NCBI RefSeq assembly: GCF_009766085.1
Contig: NZ_LMUF01000057.1
Coordinates: 28,912 to 92,911 of the forward strand
Source: Burkholderia sp. S171
GTDB lineage: Bacteria > Pseudomonadota > Gammaproteobacteria > Burkholderiales > Burkholderiaceae
DNA: 64,000 nucleotides
Direction: 5' to 3'
Shown here: piece after piece, positions 29,528 to 37,929 of the stretch
How the letters are laid out: every line of letters starts with the position of its first letter
Position numbering within the stretch: the first letter of the stretch is position 1
Made by a program: the position numbers and the translations under genes
The notes under the pieces: model-generated
Seen by the model: the letters and a program-made list of their open reading frames with translations, nothing else
Database searches by the model: none
Told to the model about the DNA's origin: nothing

Positions 29528-30267
29528 TGGGGGGTGGGTTTACAAGAGAGGGTGACCTCAAGAACACAGCAAGCTACCCACTTTGGTTACAGGAAGTTTT
29601 GTTGGAAACCGGCGCGGCAAAAAGCCGTGTGACGGCTCATCCGCTTTTTCGGTCCTTGCGCGACGGCGAACTGGGCCCGCGTGAAATGCGAGCGTTTTTG
29701 ATCAACGGCTGGCCGGTGATCAACCAGTTTCCGCAGTACATGGGCATGAATTTGCAGAAGATCGGACCCGAAGAAACGCCGGGCTCGCGCATGGCGCGGC
29801 GGTATCTCACGCGCAATATCCGCGTCGAGCAGAATCACGCCGATTATTGGGTCGATTGGGCCGCGGCCCACGATGTTTCACGCGAGGATCTGCAAGCCGG
29901 CGAAGCGCCCGCGCTTGCGTTTGCACTGAGCCACTGGTGCTGGAAAAGCAGCAATGCGGACTCGCTGGCGGCGTCGATAGCGGCGACTAATTTCGCTGTT
30001 GAAGGTGTGACCGGAGAATGGTCGACACTGCTCTGCAGCCGCGACACGCTCGCGCACAGTTACCCTGAACCGATCCGCAAGGCGACCATGCGCTGGCTCA
30101 GGATGCACGCGCATTACGACGATGCACATCCGTGGGAAGCACTCGATATAGTCGCCACTTTGCTGGGCCGTGCACCGGGCGCGACCGAGATCCGCGATGT
30201 CAAACGCGGCATTCAGCGCAGCTATGAATACTTCGAGGTCAGCCTGAACTGTTGCCTCGAAGCGTAA
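29527..30267 (+). CDS. TenA/PqqC-like iron-dependent oxidase-fold protein
   Basis: The 246-residue protein has the heme-oxygenase-like all-helical fold seen in TenA and PqqC: AHPLFRSLRDGELGPREMRAFLINGWPVINQFPQYM near residues 35-70 and a later NFAVEGVTGEW motif (~155), with Glu/His residues of the core (RVEQNHADYW, HAHYDDAHPWEAL). Relatives include diiron oxidases and thiaminases; the precise reaction is unclear. The start has AAGGAGG 4 nt upstream and overlaps the stop of the c-di-GMP enzyme gene, so the two are translationally coupled. A GTG one codon upstream is also possible. Confidence 0.82.
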   Translation: MGGGFTREGDLKNTASYPLWLQEVLLETGAAKSRVTAHPLFRSLRDGELGPREMRAFLINGWPVINQFPQYMGMNLQKIGPEETPGSRMARRYLTRNIRVEQNHADYWVDWAAAHDVSREDLQAGEAPALAFALSHWCWKSSNADSLAASIAATNFAVEGVTGEWSTLLCSRDTLAHSYPEPIRKATMRWLRMHAHYDDAHPWEALDIVATLLGRAPGATEIRDVKRGIQRSYEYFEVSLNCCLEA

Positions 30268-30297
30268 CTGCCTGCCGCTTTACATCTTTACTTCTGG

Positions 30298-31881
30298 TTA
30301 CTTCGATAACTGCAGTTTGCCGTCCAGCCGCCGGTTTAGTCCGAGCGGATTGGCGGTTTTCAGCGCGTCCGGCAGCAGGCCTTCGGGCATGTCCTGATAG
30401 CTCACCGGACGCAGGAAGCGGTCGATGGCAAGGCTGCCCACGGACGTCGAGCGGCCGTCGGCGGTGGACGGGAAGGGGCCGCCATGGACCATGGCATGGC
30501 CAACTTCAACGCCCGTGCCGAAACCATTCACGAGGATCCGGCCGGTGCGACGTTCCAGCGCCGGCAGGAAACGGCGGGCATCGTCGTAATCCGCTTCATC
30601 GATATGCAGCGCCGCCGTCAACTGACCTTCCAGTTGTTCGACCAGTTCCAACACCGTGGCCAGGTCCGGGCATCGGACGATCAGTGAAGCCGCGCCGAAA
30701 ATCTCCTCGTGCAATTCCGGATTCGCGCGGAACGCTGCAGCGGTGGTTGAAAACAGCGCTGCTTGGCCCTGCGTCGCGCCTTTCGCCGCACAGCCTCGCG
30801 CGAGCGTCTTGACGTCGCCGTGCTCCGCCGTTTTGTTCACAGCCGATTCGTAGGCCTTATGAATTCCCGGCGTCAGCATCGTGGCGGCGGGTGTTTCGCT
30901 TAGGGCGGCAGCCGTTGCTTCGATGAACGTATCAAGCTCGGGACCGTCGATGGCGAGTACCAGACCCGGATTCGTGCAGAACTGGCCGGCACCGAGCGCA
31001 AGCGAGCCCGCGAAGGCCTTGCCAATCGCCGCGCCGCGATTTTTCAGCGCGTGCGGGAACAGCAAGACCGGGTTGATGCTGCTCATTTCGGCGTAGACCG
31101 GGATCGGTTCCCGACGTGCCGCCGCCAGCTTCATCAACGCCGTGCCGCCGCCGCGCGAACCGGTGAACCCGACAGCCTTGATGCGACGATCCGAGACGAG
31201 ACCTTGGCCGATGTCACGGCCGCTATCGAAGAGCAGGGAGAACGTGCCTTCCGGCAAACCGCAGTCCGCGACCGCTTTTTGCACGGCGCTTCCGACCAGC
31301 GCCGACGTACCCGGATGCGCCGAGTGAGCCTTTGCAATTACCGGGCAACCGGCGGCCAGCGCGGAAGCGGTGTCGCCGCCCGCTACCGAAAACGCCAGCG
31401 GGAAGTTGCTTGCGCCAAACACAGTGACCGGACCGAGCGGCACATAACGCAGCCGCAGATCGACGCGCGGCAGCGGCTGGCGCTGCGGCTGCGCCGGGTC
31501 GATACGCACGCCCAGGAAATCGCCTTCGCGTACAACGGCTGCGAACATGCGCAACTGGCCGACGGTCCGGCCGCGTTCGCCTTCAATGCGTCCGCGCGGC
31601 AGGCCGCTTTCAGCCACGCAGCGTTCGACCAAGACATCGCCGAGATCGAGAATGTTTTGCGCGATCGTTTCCAGGAACTTGGCGCGGGTTTCAAGCGGCA
31701 GTTCGCGGTAGATATCGGATGCTTGCCAGGCGAGCGCGCAGGCTTGCTCCAGCTGGTCGAGCGAAGCGCCGCCGAAGGCCGGTTCGAGCGGCTCGCCCGT
31801 GGCTGCATTGATACCCTTGATCGAGCCGTTCGTGCCGCGAAGGGTCTGTTTGCCGATCAGCAGATCGCCGGAAATTTCCAT
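30298..31881 (-). CDS. Alpha-ketoglutaric semialdehyde dehydrogenase (2,5-dioxovalerate dehydrogenase)
   Basis: The 527-residue aldehyde dehydrogenase has catalytic Cys302 in GAGQFCTNPGL and Glu265 in PVYAEMSSINP, with NAD(P)-binding FTGSRGGGTALM near 239. The E-M-S-S-I-N-P motif is typical of the alpha-ketoglutaric semialdehyde dehydrogenase subfamily. It would oxidise 2,5-dioxopentanoate to 2-oxoglutarate. It follows the dehydratase gene by 71 nt on the same strand, so the pair performs the last two steps of non-phosphorylating pentose or hexarate breakdown. The upstream enzymes of the pathway are not in the window. Confidence 0.92.
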   Translation of the reverse strand: MEISGDLLIGKQTLRGTNGSIKGINAATGEPLEPAFGGASLDQLEQACALAWQASDIYRELPLETRAKFLETIAQNILDLGDVLVERCVAESGLPRGRIEGERGRTVGQLRMFAAVVREGDFLGVRIDPAQPQRQPLPRVDLRLRYVPLGPVTVFGASNFPLAFSVAGGDTASALAAGCPVIAKAHSAHPGTSALVGSAVQKAVADCGLPEGTFSLLFDSGRDIGQGLVSDRRIKAVGFTGSRGGGTALMKLAAARREPIPVYAEMSSINPVLLFPHALKNRGAAIGKAFAGSLALGAGQFCTNPGLVLAIDGPELDTFIEATAAALSETPAATMLTPGIHKAYESAVNKTAEHGDVKTLARGCAAKGATQGQAALFSTTAAAFRANPELHEEIFGAASLIVRCPDLATVLELVEQLEGQLTAALHIDEADYDDARRFLPALERRTGRILVNGFGTGVEVGHAMVHGGPFPSTADGRSTSVGSLAIDRFLRPVSYQDMPEGLLPDALKTANPLGLNRRLDGKLQLSK

Positions 31882-31952
31882 GATGGTTCGAATCCTGTTG
31901 GTGTAATCAAAGTGCCCATACTACGGTGTCCGGATTATGTTGCTTGCAAGCC

Positions 31953-32885
31953 TTACTTGCCCCAGCTCAGCACGAGCGGATCGAGGCGGCGCGCGACTTT
32001 CAGCAAGCCGGCGCGGGTCGACGGATGCATCGCGGCGAACGGGTGACGCGTGGTGTCGGAGCGGATCACGCCGCCTTCCATCATGAGTGCTTTGCAGGCG
32101 GCGAGACCGCACTGGCGGTTCTCGTAGTTGATGAGCGGCAGCCATTGCTCATACAGCTTGGCGGCGCCTTCCGTGTCGCCGGAAGTGTAGGCGTCGACAA
32201 TCTTGCGAATCCCGTCCGGATAACCGCCACCGGTCATCGCGCCGGTCGCGCCGGCATCGAAATCCGGAATCAGCGTGATGGCTTCCTCGCCATCCCACGG
32301 GCCGATGATTGCATCGCCACCCAGTTCAATCAGTTCGCGCAGCTTCGACGCCGCTTGCGCCGTTTCGATCTTGAAGTACGACACGTTCGCGACTTCCTTC
32401 GCGAGCTTCGCCAAAAACGCTGCGGAGAGTGGCGTGCCGGCAACCGGCGCGTCCTGGATCATGATCGGGATATCGATGGCGTCGGACACGCGATTGAAGA
32501 ACTCATAGATCCCGCGTTCGCCCACACGGATGGTCGCGCCGTGATACGGGGGCATGACCATGACCATCGCGGCGCCTGCGTCTTGTGCGGCGCGGCTGCG
32601 GGCCGCGCAGACGTCGCTGCTGAAATGCGTGGTGGTCACGATCACCGGCACGCGGCCGGCCACGTGTTCCAGCACGGCCTTCTGCACCGTGGCGCGTTCG
32701 TCGTCGGTGAGCGCGAATTGTTCGGAGAAGTTGGCGAGGATGCACAGGCCGTGTGATCCGGCGTCGATCATGAAGTCGATCGCGCGTTTCTGGCCGTCCA
32801 GGTCAAGGCGTCCGGAGGCGTCGAAGACGGTCGGGGCGACCGGAAACACGCCGCGATAGGTTGCGCGGTGGGTCGGATTGGGCAT
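31953..32885 (-). CDS. DapA-fold sugar-acid dehydratase (2-keto-3-deoxyarabonate / 5-dehydro-4-deoxyglucarate dehydratase type)
   Basis: The 310-residue protein is a DHDPS/NAL superfamily member. Schiff-base Lys172 sits in SYFKIETAQ, and RGVFPVAPTVFD opens the barrel. The N-terminal region IDAGSHGLCILANFSEQFALTD resembles L-2-keto-3-deoxyarabonate dehydratases. It should produce 2,5-dioxopentanoate, the substrate of the adjacent dehydrogenase. Whether the natural input is L-arabinonate, glucarate or galactarate cannot be decided from the sequence; arabinonate is my preference. It is transcribed divergently from the LysR regulator. Confidence 0.9.
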   Translation of the reverse strand: MPNPTHRATYRGVFPVAPTVFDASGRLDLDGQKRAIDFMIDAGSHGLCILANFSEQFALTDDERATVQKAVLEHVAGRVPVIVTTTHFSSDVCAARSRAAQDAGAAMVMVMPPYHGATIRVGERGIYEFFNRVSDAIDIPIMIQDAPVAGTPLSAAFLAKLAKEVANVSYFKIETAQAASKLRELIELGGDAIIGPWDGEEAITLIPDFDAGATGAMTGGGYPDGIRKIVDAYTSGDTEGAAKLYEQWLPLINYENRQCGLAACKALMMEGGVIRSDTTRHPFAAMHPSTRAGLLKVARRLDPLVLSWGK

Positions 32886-32984
32886 CGGAAGTCTCCATTG
32901 TCTGTTTGAGGGAACTATAGGTGCTGGCAGAAGGCGCTGTATAGTGAAACCTTTCCATCTAGTGATCGCTTTTACGACTCACCC

Positions 32985-33944
32985 ATGAAATCCACGCTGG
33001 ACGTATTAATGGGCCGCTTGCGCATGAAGCAATTGCAGTTGCTGATCGCGCTCGATGACCACAAGTCGCTTCATAAAGCCTCGAGCGCCATGTCGATGAC
33101 CCAATCGGCCGCGAGCAAGGCACTCGCCGAGCTGGAGTCCATGCTGGAAGCGCCGTTGTTCGAGCGCGCGAAGAAAGGGCTGGTGCCGAACCAGTTCGGC
33201 TTTTGCGTCATCCGCTACGCGCGGCTGTTGGCGGCGGACCTGACATCGCTGTGCCAGGAAGTCGCCGATATCCGCTCGGGCACGGGCGGCCGTCTGGCGG
33301 TCGGGGCGATCATGGGCTCGGTACCGGATCTGGTCGTGCCAATCCTGAATGAGTTGCAGGTGAGCAATCCGGGTTTATCGATAGAAATCGTGGAGGACAC
33401 GAGCGCGCGGATGCTGGCGCTGCTTGACGAAGGACGGCTGGATCTTGTCGTCGGCCGCTCGATCGTCAGCGATGAACCGTCGAGATATCTCTATCAGCCG
33501 CTTGGCGACGAGCCCTTGTCCGTGGTGGTGGGCTACGATCATCCGCCGTTCGCGGCCGGCGAGTTGACGTTTGCCGACCTGGGTGGGCATCGGTGGATCA
33601 CGTATCCGAGCGCCATGCCGATGCAGGCGCTGTTGCAGCGTGAGATGGATCTGGCGGGGGCGCAGGTGCCGGTCAGCGCGATCTCGACGGCGTCGACGTT
33701 CGTGACCGTCGCGCTGCTGCAATGTAGCGCCGACCTGGTGTCGGTGCTGCCGGCGGGCGTTGCCAGCCTGTTTTGCAAACATCGGATGCTGCGCACGCTG
33801 CCGATCGGATTCAAGTCGAAGTCGCAGACGTTCGGAATCGTGACGCGCAAGGTGGGCGTGTTGTCGCCGTCGGCGCGGCAGTTCGTTCAGCGGTTGATGG
33901 ACGCCAGTACGTCGATGTCGCTTACAGCAGCAGGCCGGGACTGA
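32985..33944 (+). CDS. LysR-family regulator, GbpR/GguR-like
   Basis: The 319-residue protein has an N-terminal winged helix-turn-helix (MKQLQLLIALDDHKSLHKASSAMSMTQSAASKALAELE, residues 13-50) and a periplasmic-binding-like effector domain. The N-terminal sequence LMGRLRMKQLQLL resembles GbpR-type regulators of sugar-binding-protein and sugar-acid genes. It is divergent from the dehydratase/dehydrogenase operon across a 99-bp gap, the standard arrangement for a LysR regulator and its target. The inducer is probably a sugar acid or keto-deoxy intermediate. Confidence 0.92.
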   Translation: MKSTLDVLMGRLRMKQLQLLIALDDHKSLHKASSAMSMTQSAASKALAELESMLEAPLFERAKKGLVPNQFGFCVIRYARLLAADLTSLCQEVADIRSGTGGRLAVGAIMGSVPDLVVPILNELQVSNPGLSIEIVEDTSARMLALLDEGRLDLVVGRSIVSDEPSRYLYQPLGDEPLSVVVGYDHPPFAAGELTFADLGGHRWITYPSAMPMQALLQREMDLAGAQVPVSAISTASTFVTVALLQCSADLVSVLPAGVASLFCKHRMLRTLPIGFKSKSQTFGIVTRKVGVLSPSARQFVQRLMDASTSMSLTAAGRD

Positions 33945-34120
33945 GGTGGCCCCAAGGCTGGCGAAACTGAACGGCGTACTCCCGCCATTGTGTCGTCCTA
34001 TACTTTAGTGACTCGCGTCCAATGCCCGGACCGAGCGTTCCGGTCGGCACTATCCGCTTCCACCGGCATCAGATGACCCTAGGCGCCGACCCGGCGCGCC
34101 GCAGCCTACGGATCTCGGGC

Positions 34121-35344
34121 ATGAGCCAAATCACCGCTGGCGCCTTGAAGGGCCTCGCCACCGCCTTGCGTCGGCAGCAAAAGCCGCTCACCGACCGCTG
34201 GATGCAACTCGTTTTTGGCGACGCCGAGGTAGAGCATTCCGACGATCTCACCTACCGGCAGCTTGCCGACCATGTCCCGCGCATTTTCGACGAAATCTGT
34301 CTCGTGCTCGAATCGCAGGATATGGATTCGCAGGAGCATGCGATCGAAAACGACGCGCGCGAGCATGGGAAATGGCGCTGGCAGCAGGGTTATCGCATTG
34401 ATGAACTGGTTCGAGAACTCGACTTGTTCCGCCAGGTCCTGCTCGCGGCCATTGGCGATTACGCGCAGCGCAATCCTTCGTTCGACCGCAAGCGCGAGGA
34501 ACGTGCGCGCCTGATCGCCGATCAGACGCTTAGTTTCGTGACGCTCACCTCCGTTCGCGAGGCCGTGGGCGAACGCGACCGGAAACTCGACGAATACACT
34601 GGCATGCTGGAGCGCGCGAATCAGGAACTGACGTTGCGGCAGCGGTTGATCAGCGACCTTTACGAAACGCGCATGCAGGTTGCGCGACGTGTCACTCACG
34701 ATCTGCGCAACTTCCTGAACGTATTCGCGACCGCGCTGCAATTGATCGGCCGCTCGCAGGCGAAAAACGACCGGGCGATCGCGCTGGCGAAACGGCAAGT
34801 CACCGACATGGCCGCGCTCGTCGATAAAATGGGCGAATACTCGAAAGTGCTCGGCGATGATTCCATCCTGACGGTCGAACGCTTTGACCTGACCGACCTC
34901 TTTGACGAACTCATGCTGCTTTGTCATGAGTCCGCCAAGGGGAAGGGACTGACGCTCAAGGGGCGCGTTGATCCGGCCTTGAGGATGATCACGTCCAACC
35001 GCCTGAAGATGAAGCAGATTGCGCTGAACCTGTTATCCAACGCAATCAAATACACCACCACGGGCGAGGTGGAACTGGCGATCATCACGTCGGACGCGAA
35101 ACACTGGACGCTGCGTGTGTCGGACACGGGCATGGGGATCAGCGAGGAGGATCGCGAACGGGTATTCGAGGAATTCGAACGCGCGGCTTCCGACGAGATT
35201 CCCGGCACCGGATTGGGACTCGCGATCGTGAAGGAACTCGCGCGCGAACTGCATGGTGTGATCCGATTTGAATCGTATAAGGGTCGCGGCAGCGTGTTCG
35301 AAGTGCGTTTTCCGCTGGCGCTTGAAATCGATGACGGGGGTTAG
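34121..35344 (+). CDS. Orphan sensor histidine kinase with RsbRD-like N-terminal domain
   Basis: The preferred start MSQITAGALK gives 407 residues. An in-frame ATG at 34022 would add 33 residues of unlikely composition, and neither has a strong ribosome binding site. Residues ~25-150 look like an RsbRD-type sensory domain, without membrane segments. The H-box HDLRNFLNVFATAL is near residue 192, followed by the N-box (LLSNAIKYT), G1 (VSDTGMGI) and G2 (GTGLGLAIVKEL). It is therefore a complete cytosolic kinase. No response regulator is nearby, so the partner is elsewhere. Confidence 0.87.
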   Translation: MSQITAGALKGLATALRRQQKPLTDRWMQLVFGDAEVEHSDDLTYRQLADHVPRIFDEICLVLESQDMDSQEHAIENDAREHGKWRWQQGYRIDELVRELDLFRQVLLAAIGDYAQRNPSFDRKREERARLIADQTLSFVTLTSVREAVGERDRKLDEYTGMLERANQELTLRQRLISDLYETRMQVARRVTHDLRNFLNVFATALQLIGRSQAKNDRAIALAKRQVTDMAALVDKMGEYSKVLGDDSILTVERFDLTDLFDELMLLCHESAKGKGLTLKGRVDPALRMITSNRLKMKQIALNLLSNAIKYTTTGEVELAIITSDAKHWTLRVSDTGMGISEEDRERVFEEFERAASDEIPGTGLGLAIVKELARELHGVIRFESYKGRGSVFEVRFPLALEIDDGG

Positions 35345-35415
35345 GGGGCGGAGGATTAAAATGTTCCGTTGTACCCAAACTGCAGTCGGTTCCCAATGGC
35401 GGCGCACGACCGATC

Positions 35416-35449
35416 TTGCGTAGCGTATAGCGTTCATGTACACTATACG
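35416..35449 (+). promoter_or_regulatory. higBA promoter with overlapping operator
   Basis: TTGCGT (35416-35421) and TACACT (35439-35444) are separated by exactly 17 bp. They overlap the inverted repeat CGTATAG (35424-35430) / CTATACG (35443-35449). The dyad covers the -10 element, as expected for autorepression by the antitoxin. Transcription would start near 35451, which is the A of the toxin ATG. Confidence 0.6.
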
Positions 35450-35450
35450 A

Positions 35451-35747
35451 ATGATCAAGAGCTTTCGACACAAAGGGCTGGAGCGTTTTTTCCTAACCGG
35501 ATCAAAAGCTGGCGTTACCGCCGCTCATGCTGTGAAACTGCAGATTCGCCTGACGGCGCTTCATGCCGCGACGGGTCCAGAAGATATGAACGCGGCGGCA
35601 TGGAAACTCCATGCGCTCAGCGGGCAGAACTCGAAGAAGCAGGATGTCGAACGCCACTGGTCAATATGGGTAACGGGCAACTGGCGTCTGACGTTCTTTT
35701 TCGAAGGAACAGATGCTGTTCTTGTTGATTACCAGGACTATCACTAA
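35451..35747 (+). CDS. higB: Type II toxin, RelE/HigB family
   Basis: From ATG 35451 the product has 98 residues: MIKSFRHKGLERFFLTGSKAG, then the HigB pattern NAAAWKLHALSGQNSKKQDVERHWSIWVTGNWRLTFFFEGTDAVLVDYQDYH. HigB toxins are ribosome-dependent mRNA endonucleases; the basic residues and the C-terminal W-RLTFFFE-DYH segment fit. No Shine-Dalgarno precedes the ATG, and the predicted promoter places the transcript start at the codon itself. Toxin-first order is the usual higBA arrangement. The antitoxin gene begins 10 nt after the stop. Confidence 0.92.
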   Translation: MIKSFRHKGLERFFLTGSKAGVTAAHAVKLQIRLTALHAATGPEDMNAAAWKLHALSGQNSKKQDVERHWSIWVTGNWRLTFFFEGTDAVLVDYQDYH

Positions 35748-35757
35748 GGAGCCGACG

Positions 35758-36048
35758 ATGACATCAATGCATAACCCGGCGCACCCCGGACTGGTGTTGC
35801 GCGACTACCTGGGCGAACTCAGCATTACGACAGTTGCGGAGCGGCTTGGTGTTACGCGTGCCGCGCTGTCGCGCATTCTCAATGGTCACGCTGGCATTTC
35901 GGCTGATATGGCGATATTGCTGGGTGCCGCGCTTGGAACCTCGGCCGAAATGTGGACCATCATGCAGGCTCGCTACGATCTGTGGCAGGCACAACGGAAA
36001 CCGCACCGAAAGGTTGAGCCATTTCCCGAACTGGCACGAGCAGCCTGA
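35758..36048 (+). CDS. higA: Antitoxin HigA (XRE-type helix-turn-helix)
   Basis: The 96-residue protein starts at an ATG 6 nt after AAGGAG. HPGLVLRDYLGELSITTVAERLGVTRAALSRILNGHAGISADMAILLGAALG is a standard HigA HTH. It neutralises HigB and represses the operon through the dyad overlapping the promoter. The pair ends at a clear terminator, so the module is self-contained. Confidence 0.93.
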   Translation: MTSMHNPAHPGLVLRDYLGELSITTVAERLGVTRAALSRILNGHAGISADMAILLGAALGTSAEMWTIMQARYDLWQAQRKPHRKVEPFPELARAA

Positions 36049-36068
36049 CGCGCAGTCGTCTCATCCAC

Positions 36069-36091
36069 ACCGCCCCAGAGGCGGTTTTTTT
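36069..36091 (+). terminator. Rho-independent terminator of higBA
   Basis: ACCGCC-CCAGA-GGCGGT followed by a run of seven T residues, 20 nt after the higA stop, is a compact textbook terminator. Confidence 0.93.
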
Positions 36092-36256
36092 ATAGCGGGC
36101 GGGTACCTGATCTTTCCCGACACCGCTGCTAAGCATAGAAGTTTTATGTGGTTCCAGTATTTTTCCTTTTGTTTAACATCGTGTGGCTAGCATTTGCTGA
36201 TGCTCGTTGCCGCGTTGGCCGCGGCGAGCCACCCGGACAAAAGGAGTCTTCAACCG

Positions 36257-37126
36257 ATGGCAGACGTATTCGCCCGAGGGGCATCCGCTCTCCATTCGCA
36301 GCTTGATCCCGACGCACGTCCCGCCGTCGCGCAAAAACCGAATCATGCAGGTCCGGTGTCTCCATGGTTGCGTTATGTGTCGTGGGGCATGCCGGTTCTG
36401 CTGCTGATCGTGTGGGAGTTGTTTGCGCGTCTTGGCGCGTTGTCGCCGAACGTGCTGCCGGCGCCATCGAAGGTCGCGCTCACCGCATTCGAGCTTGTGA
36501 AAGAAGGGCGGTTAATTGGCGACATGGCCGTGAGTCTGCTGCGCGCCGCAACCGGCTTCGTGATTGGCGGCTCGATCGGGTTTGTGCTCGGCACGGCTGT
36601 CGGCTTTTCCAAAGTGGCTGAAGCATTTCTCGATCGCAACATCCAGATGCTGCGCGCCATTCCGTTCCTTGCGGTATTGCCGCTGGTGATCGTGTGGTTT
36701 GGCGTAGGCGAGGCAGGCAAGATCTTCCTGGTATCGCTCGGCGTGATGTTCCCGATCTATATCAACACCGTTCTCGGGATTCGTCAGGTCGATCCCAAAC
36801 TCATTGAACTCGGTCGCGTGCTCGGGCTGTCGAACTGGACGCTGATCCGGCGCATCGTGTTGCCCGGCGCGCTGCCTTCGGTGCTGGCAGGCGTGCGTTA
36901 TGCGCTGGCTACGGCCTGGCTCGCCCTGGTGGTCGCCGAGACCATTGCGACGAGTACAGGTATCGGTTTTCTCGCTATGGACGCGCGCGAATTCCTGCGT
37001 ACCGATGTGATCGTGATGACCATCGTGATCTATGCCGCGATCGGCGTGCTGGCGGATCAGCTTGCGCGTTTCCTCGAGCGCCGCTTGCTCTCGTGGCACG
37101 TGAATTTTGCGAAGGTGTCACGCTAA
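36257..37126 (+). CDS. ABC transporter permease, SsuC/TauC-type
   Basis: Starting at the ATG preceded by AAGGAG gives 289 residues. Six hydrophobic helices are visible, the first being VSWGMPVLLLIVWELFARLGAL. The inner-membrane component loop EIATSTGIGFLAMDAR-like region (VVAETIATSTGIGFLAMDAREF) near residue 235 is typical of nitrate/sulfonate/taurine permeases, as is LGLSNWTLIRRIVLPGALPSVLAGVRYALATAW. It forms the membrane channel of the importer with the next two genes. An upstream in-frame ATG (36194) lacks a ribosome binding site. Confidence 0.92.
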   Translation: MADVFARGASALHSQLDPDARPAVAQKPNHAGPVSPWLRYVSWGMPVLLLIVWELFARLGALSPNVLPAPSKVALTAFELVKEGRLIGDMAVSLLRAATGFVIGGSIGFVLGTAVGFSKVAEAFLDRNIQMLRAIPFLAVLPLVIVWFGVGEAGKIFLVSLGVMFPIYINTVLGIRQVDPKLIELGRVLGLSNWTLIRRIVLPGALPSVLAGVRYALATAWLALVVAETIATSTGIGFLAMDAREFLRTDVIVMTIVIYAAIGVLADQLARFLERRLLSWHVNFAKVSR

Positions 37127-37836
37127 TGAGCGCAGCTTTGAAGTCGTCGGGGCCGGCGGTTGTCGTTCGTAATCTGCGGCGTTCGTACGGAGAGCGAATC
37201 GTTATCGATAGTTTGAACCTGCGAATCGAGCGGGGCGAATTCGTCGCGTTGCTGGGCGAAAGCGGCTGCGGCAAGACTACGTTGTTGCGGGCGTTGTCGG
37301 GGCTTGATCCTATCAACGGTGGTTCGATCGACGGGCCGCGCTTACCGGCTGTCGTGTTCCAGGAGCCGCGTTTGTTGCCGTGGGAGACGCTCTCCCACAA
37401 CGTCGCGCTCGGGCTTGCCCCGGGTCCGCAAAGCCTGGCGGCCGCGCGAGCGGCGCTGGCGGAAGTGGGCCTGGGCGAGCGCCTGGAAGAATGGCCGCGT
37501 AACTTGTCCGGCGGTCAGGCGCAGCGCGTGGCGCTGGCACGCGCGCTCGTGCAGGAGCCGCAACTGCTCTTGCTCGACGAACCGTTTGCCGCGCTCGACG
37601 CGCTGACGCGCATCAAGATGCAGCGCTTGGTGAAGCATTTGATCGAGCGCCATCAGCCAGGGGTATTGCTCGTCACGCATGATGTGGATGAAGCGATTGC
37701 CCTCGCGGATCGTGCGCTGATCATGCGTGGCGGTGCGATTGCTGCGGAGTATCGCGTGACGGATGCCGCCAGGCCCGCACTGCGGGAGACTTTGCTCGCG
37801 CAACTCGGCGTGGACGCTGACACGGCCACTCACTAA
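37126..37836 (+). CDS. ABC transporter ATP-binding protein, SsuB-type
   Basis: The ATG overlaps the permease stop by one base (TAATG). The 236-residue protein has Walker A GESGCGKTTLLRALSGLDP near 45, Q-loop VFQEPRLLPW, signature LSGGQAQRVALARALVQEP and Walker B LLLLDEPFAALD, all intact. It energises uptake of the sulfonate-type substrate. Translational coupling to the permease gene is clear. Confidence 0.94.
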   Translation: MSAALKSSGPAVVVRNLRRSYGERIVIDSLNLRIERGEFVALLGESGCGKTTLLRALSGLDPINGGSIDGPRLPAVVFQEPRLLPWETLSHNVALGLAPGPQSLAAARAALAEVGLGERLEEWPRNLSGGQAQRVALARALVQEPQLLLLDEPFAALDALTRIKMQRLVKHLIERHQPGVLLVTHDVDEAIALADRALIMRGGAIAAEYRVTDAARPALRETLLAQLGVDADTATH

Positions 37837-37929
37837 TCCGCATCGTCTCATCCCATTCAATTTATCTTGCCTCTCGCTCGCCTTCAACGGTGCGCGCGAT
37901 TCCGTTCATCCGTTCGACTCCATTCCGCC

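Noticed and set aside
31886..31900. GGTTCGAATCC, resembling a tRNA T-loop
   Set aside because: No matching acceptor stem, D-arm or anticodon arm is found; it lies just before the aldehyde dehydrogenase start.
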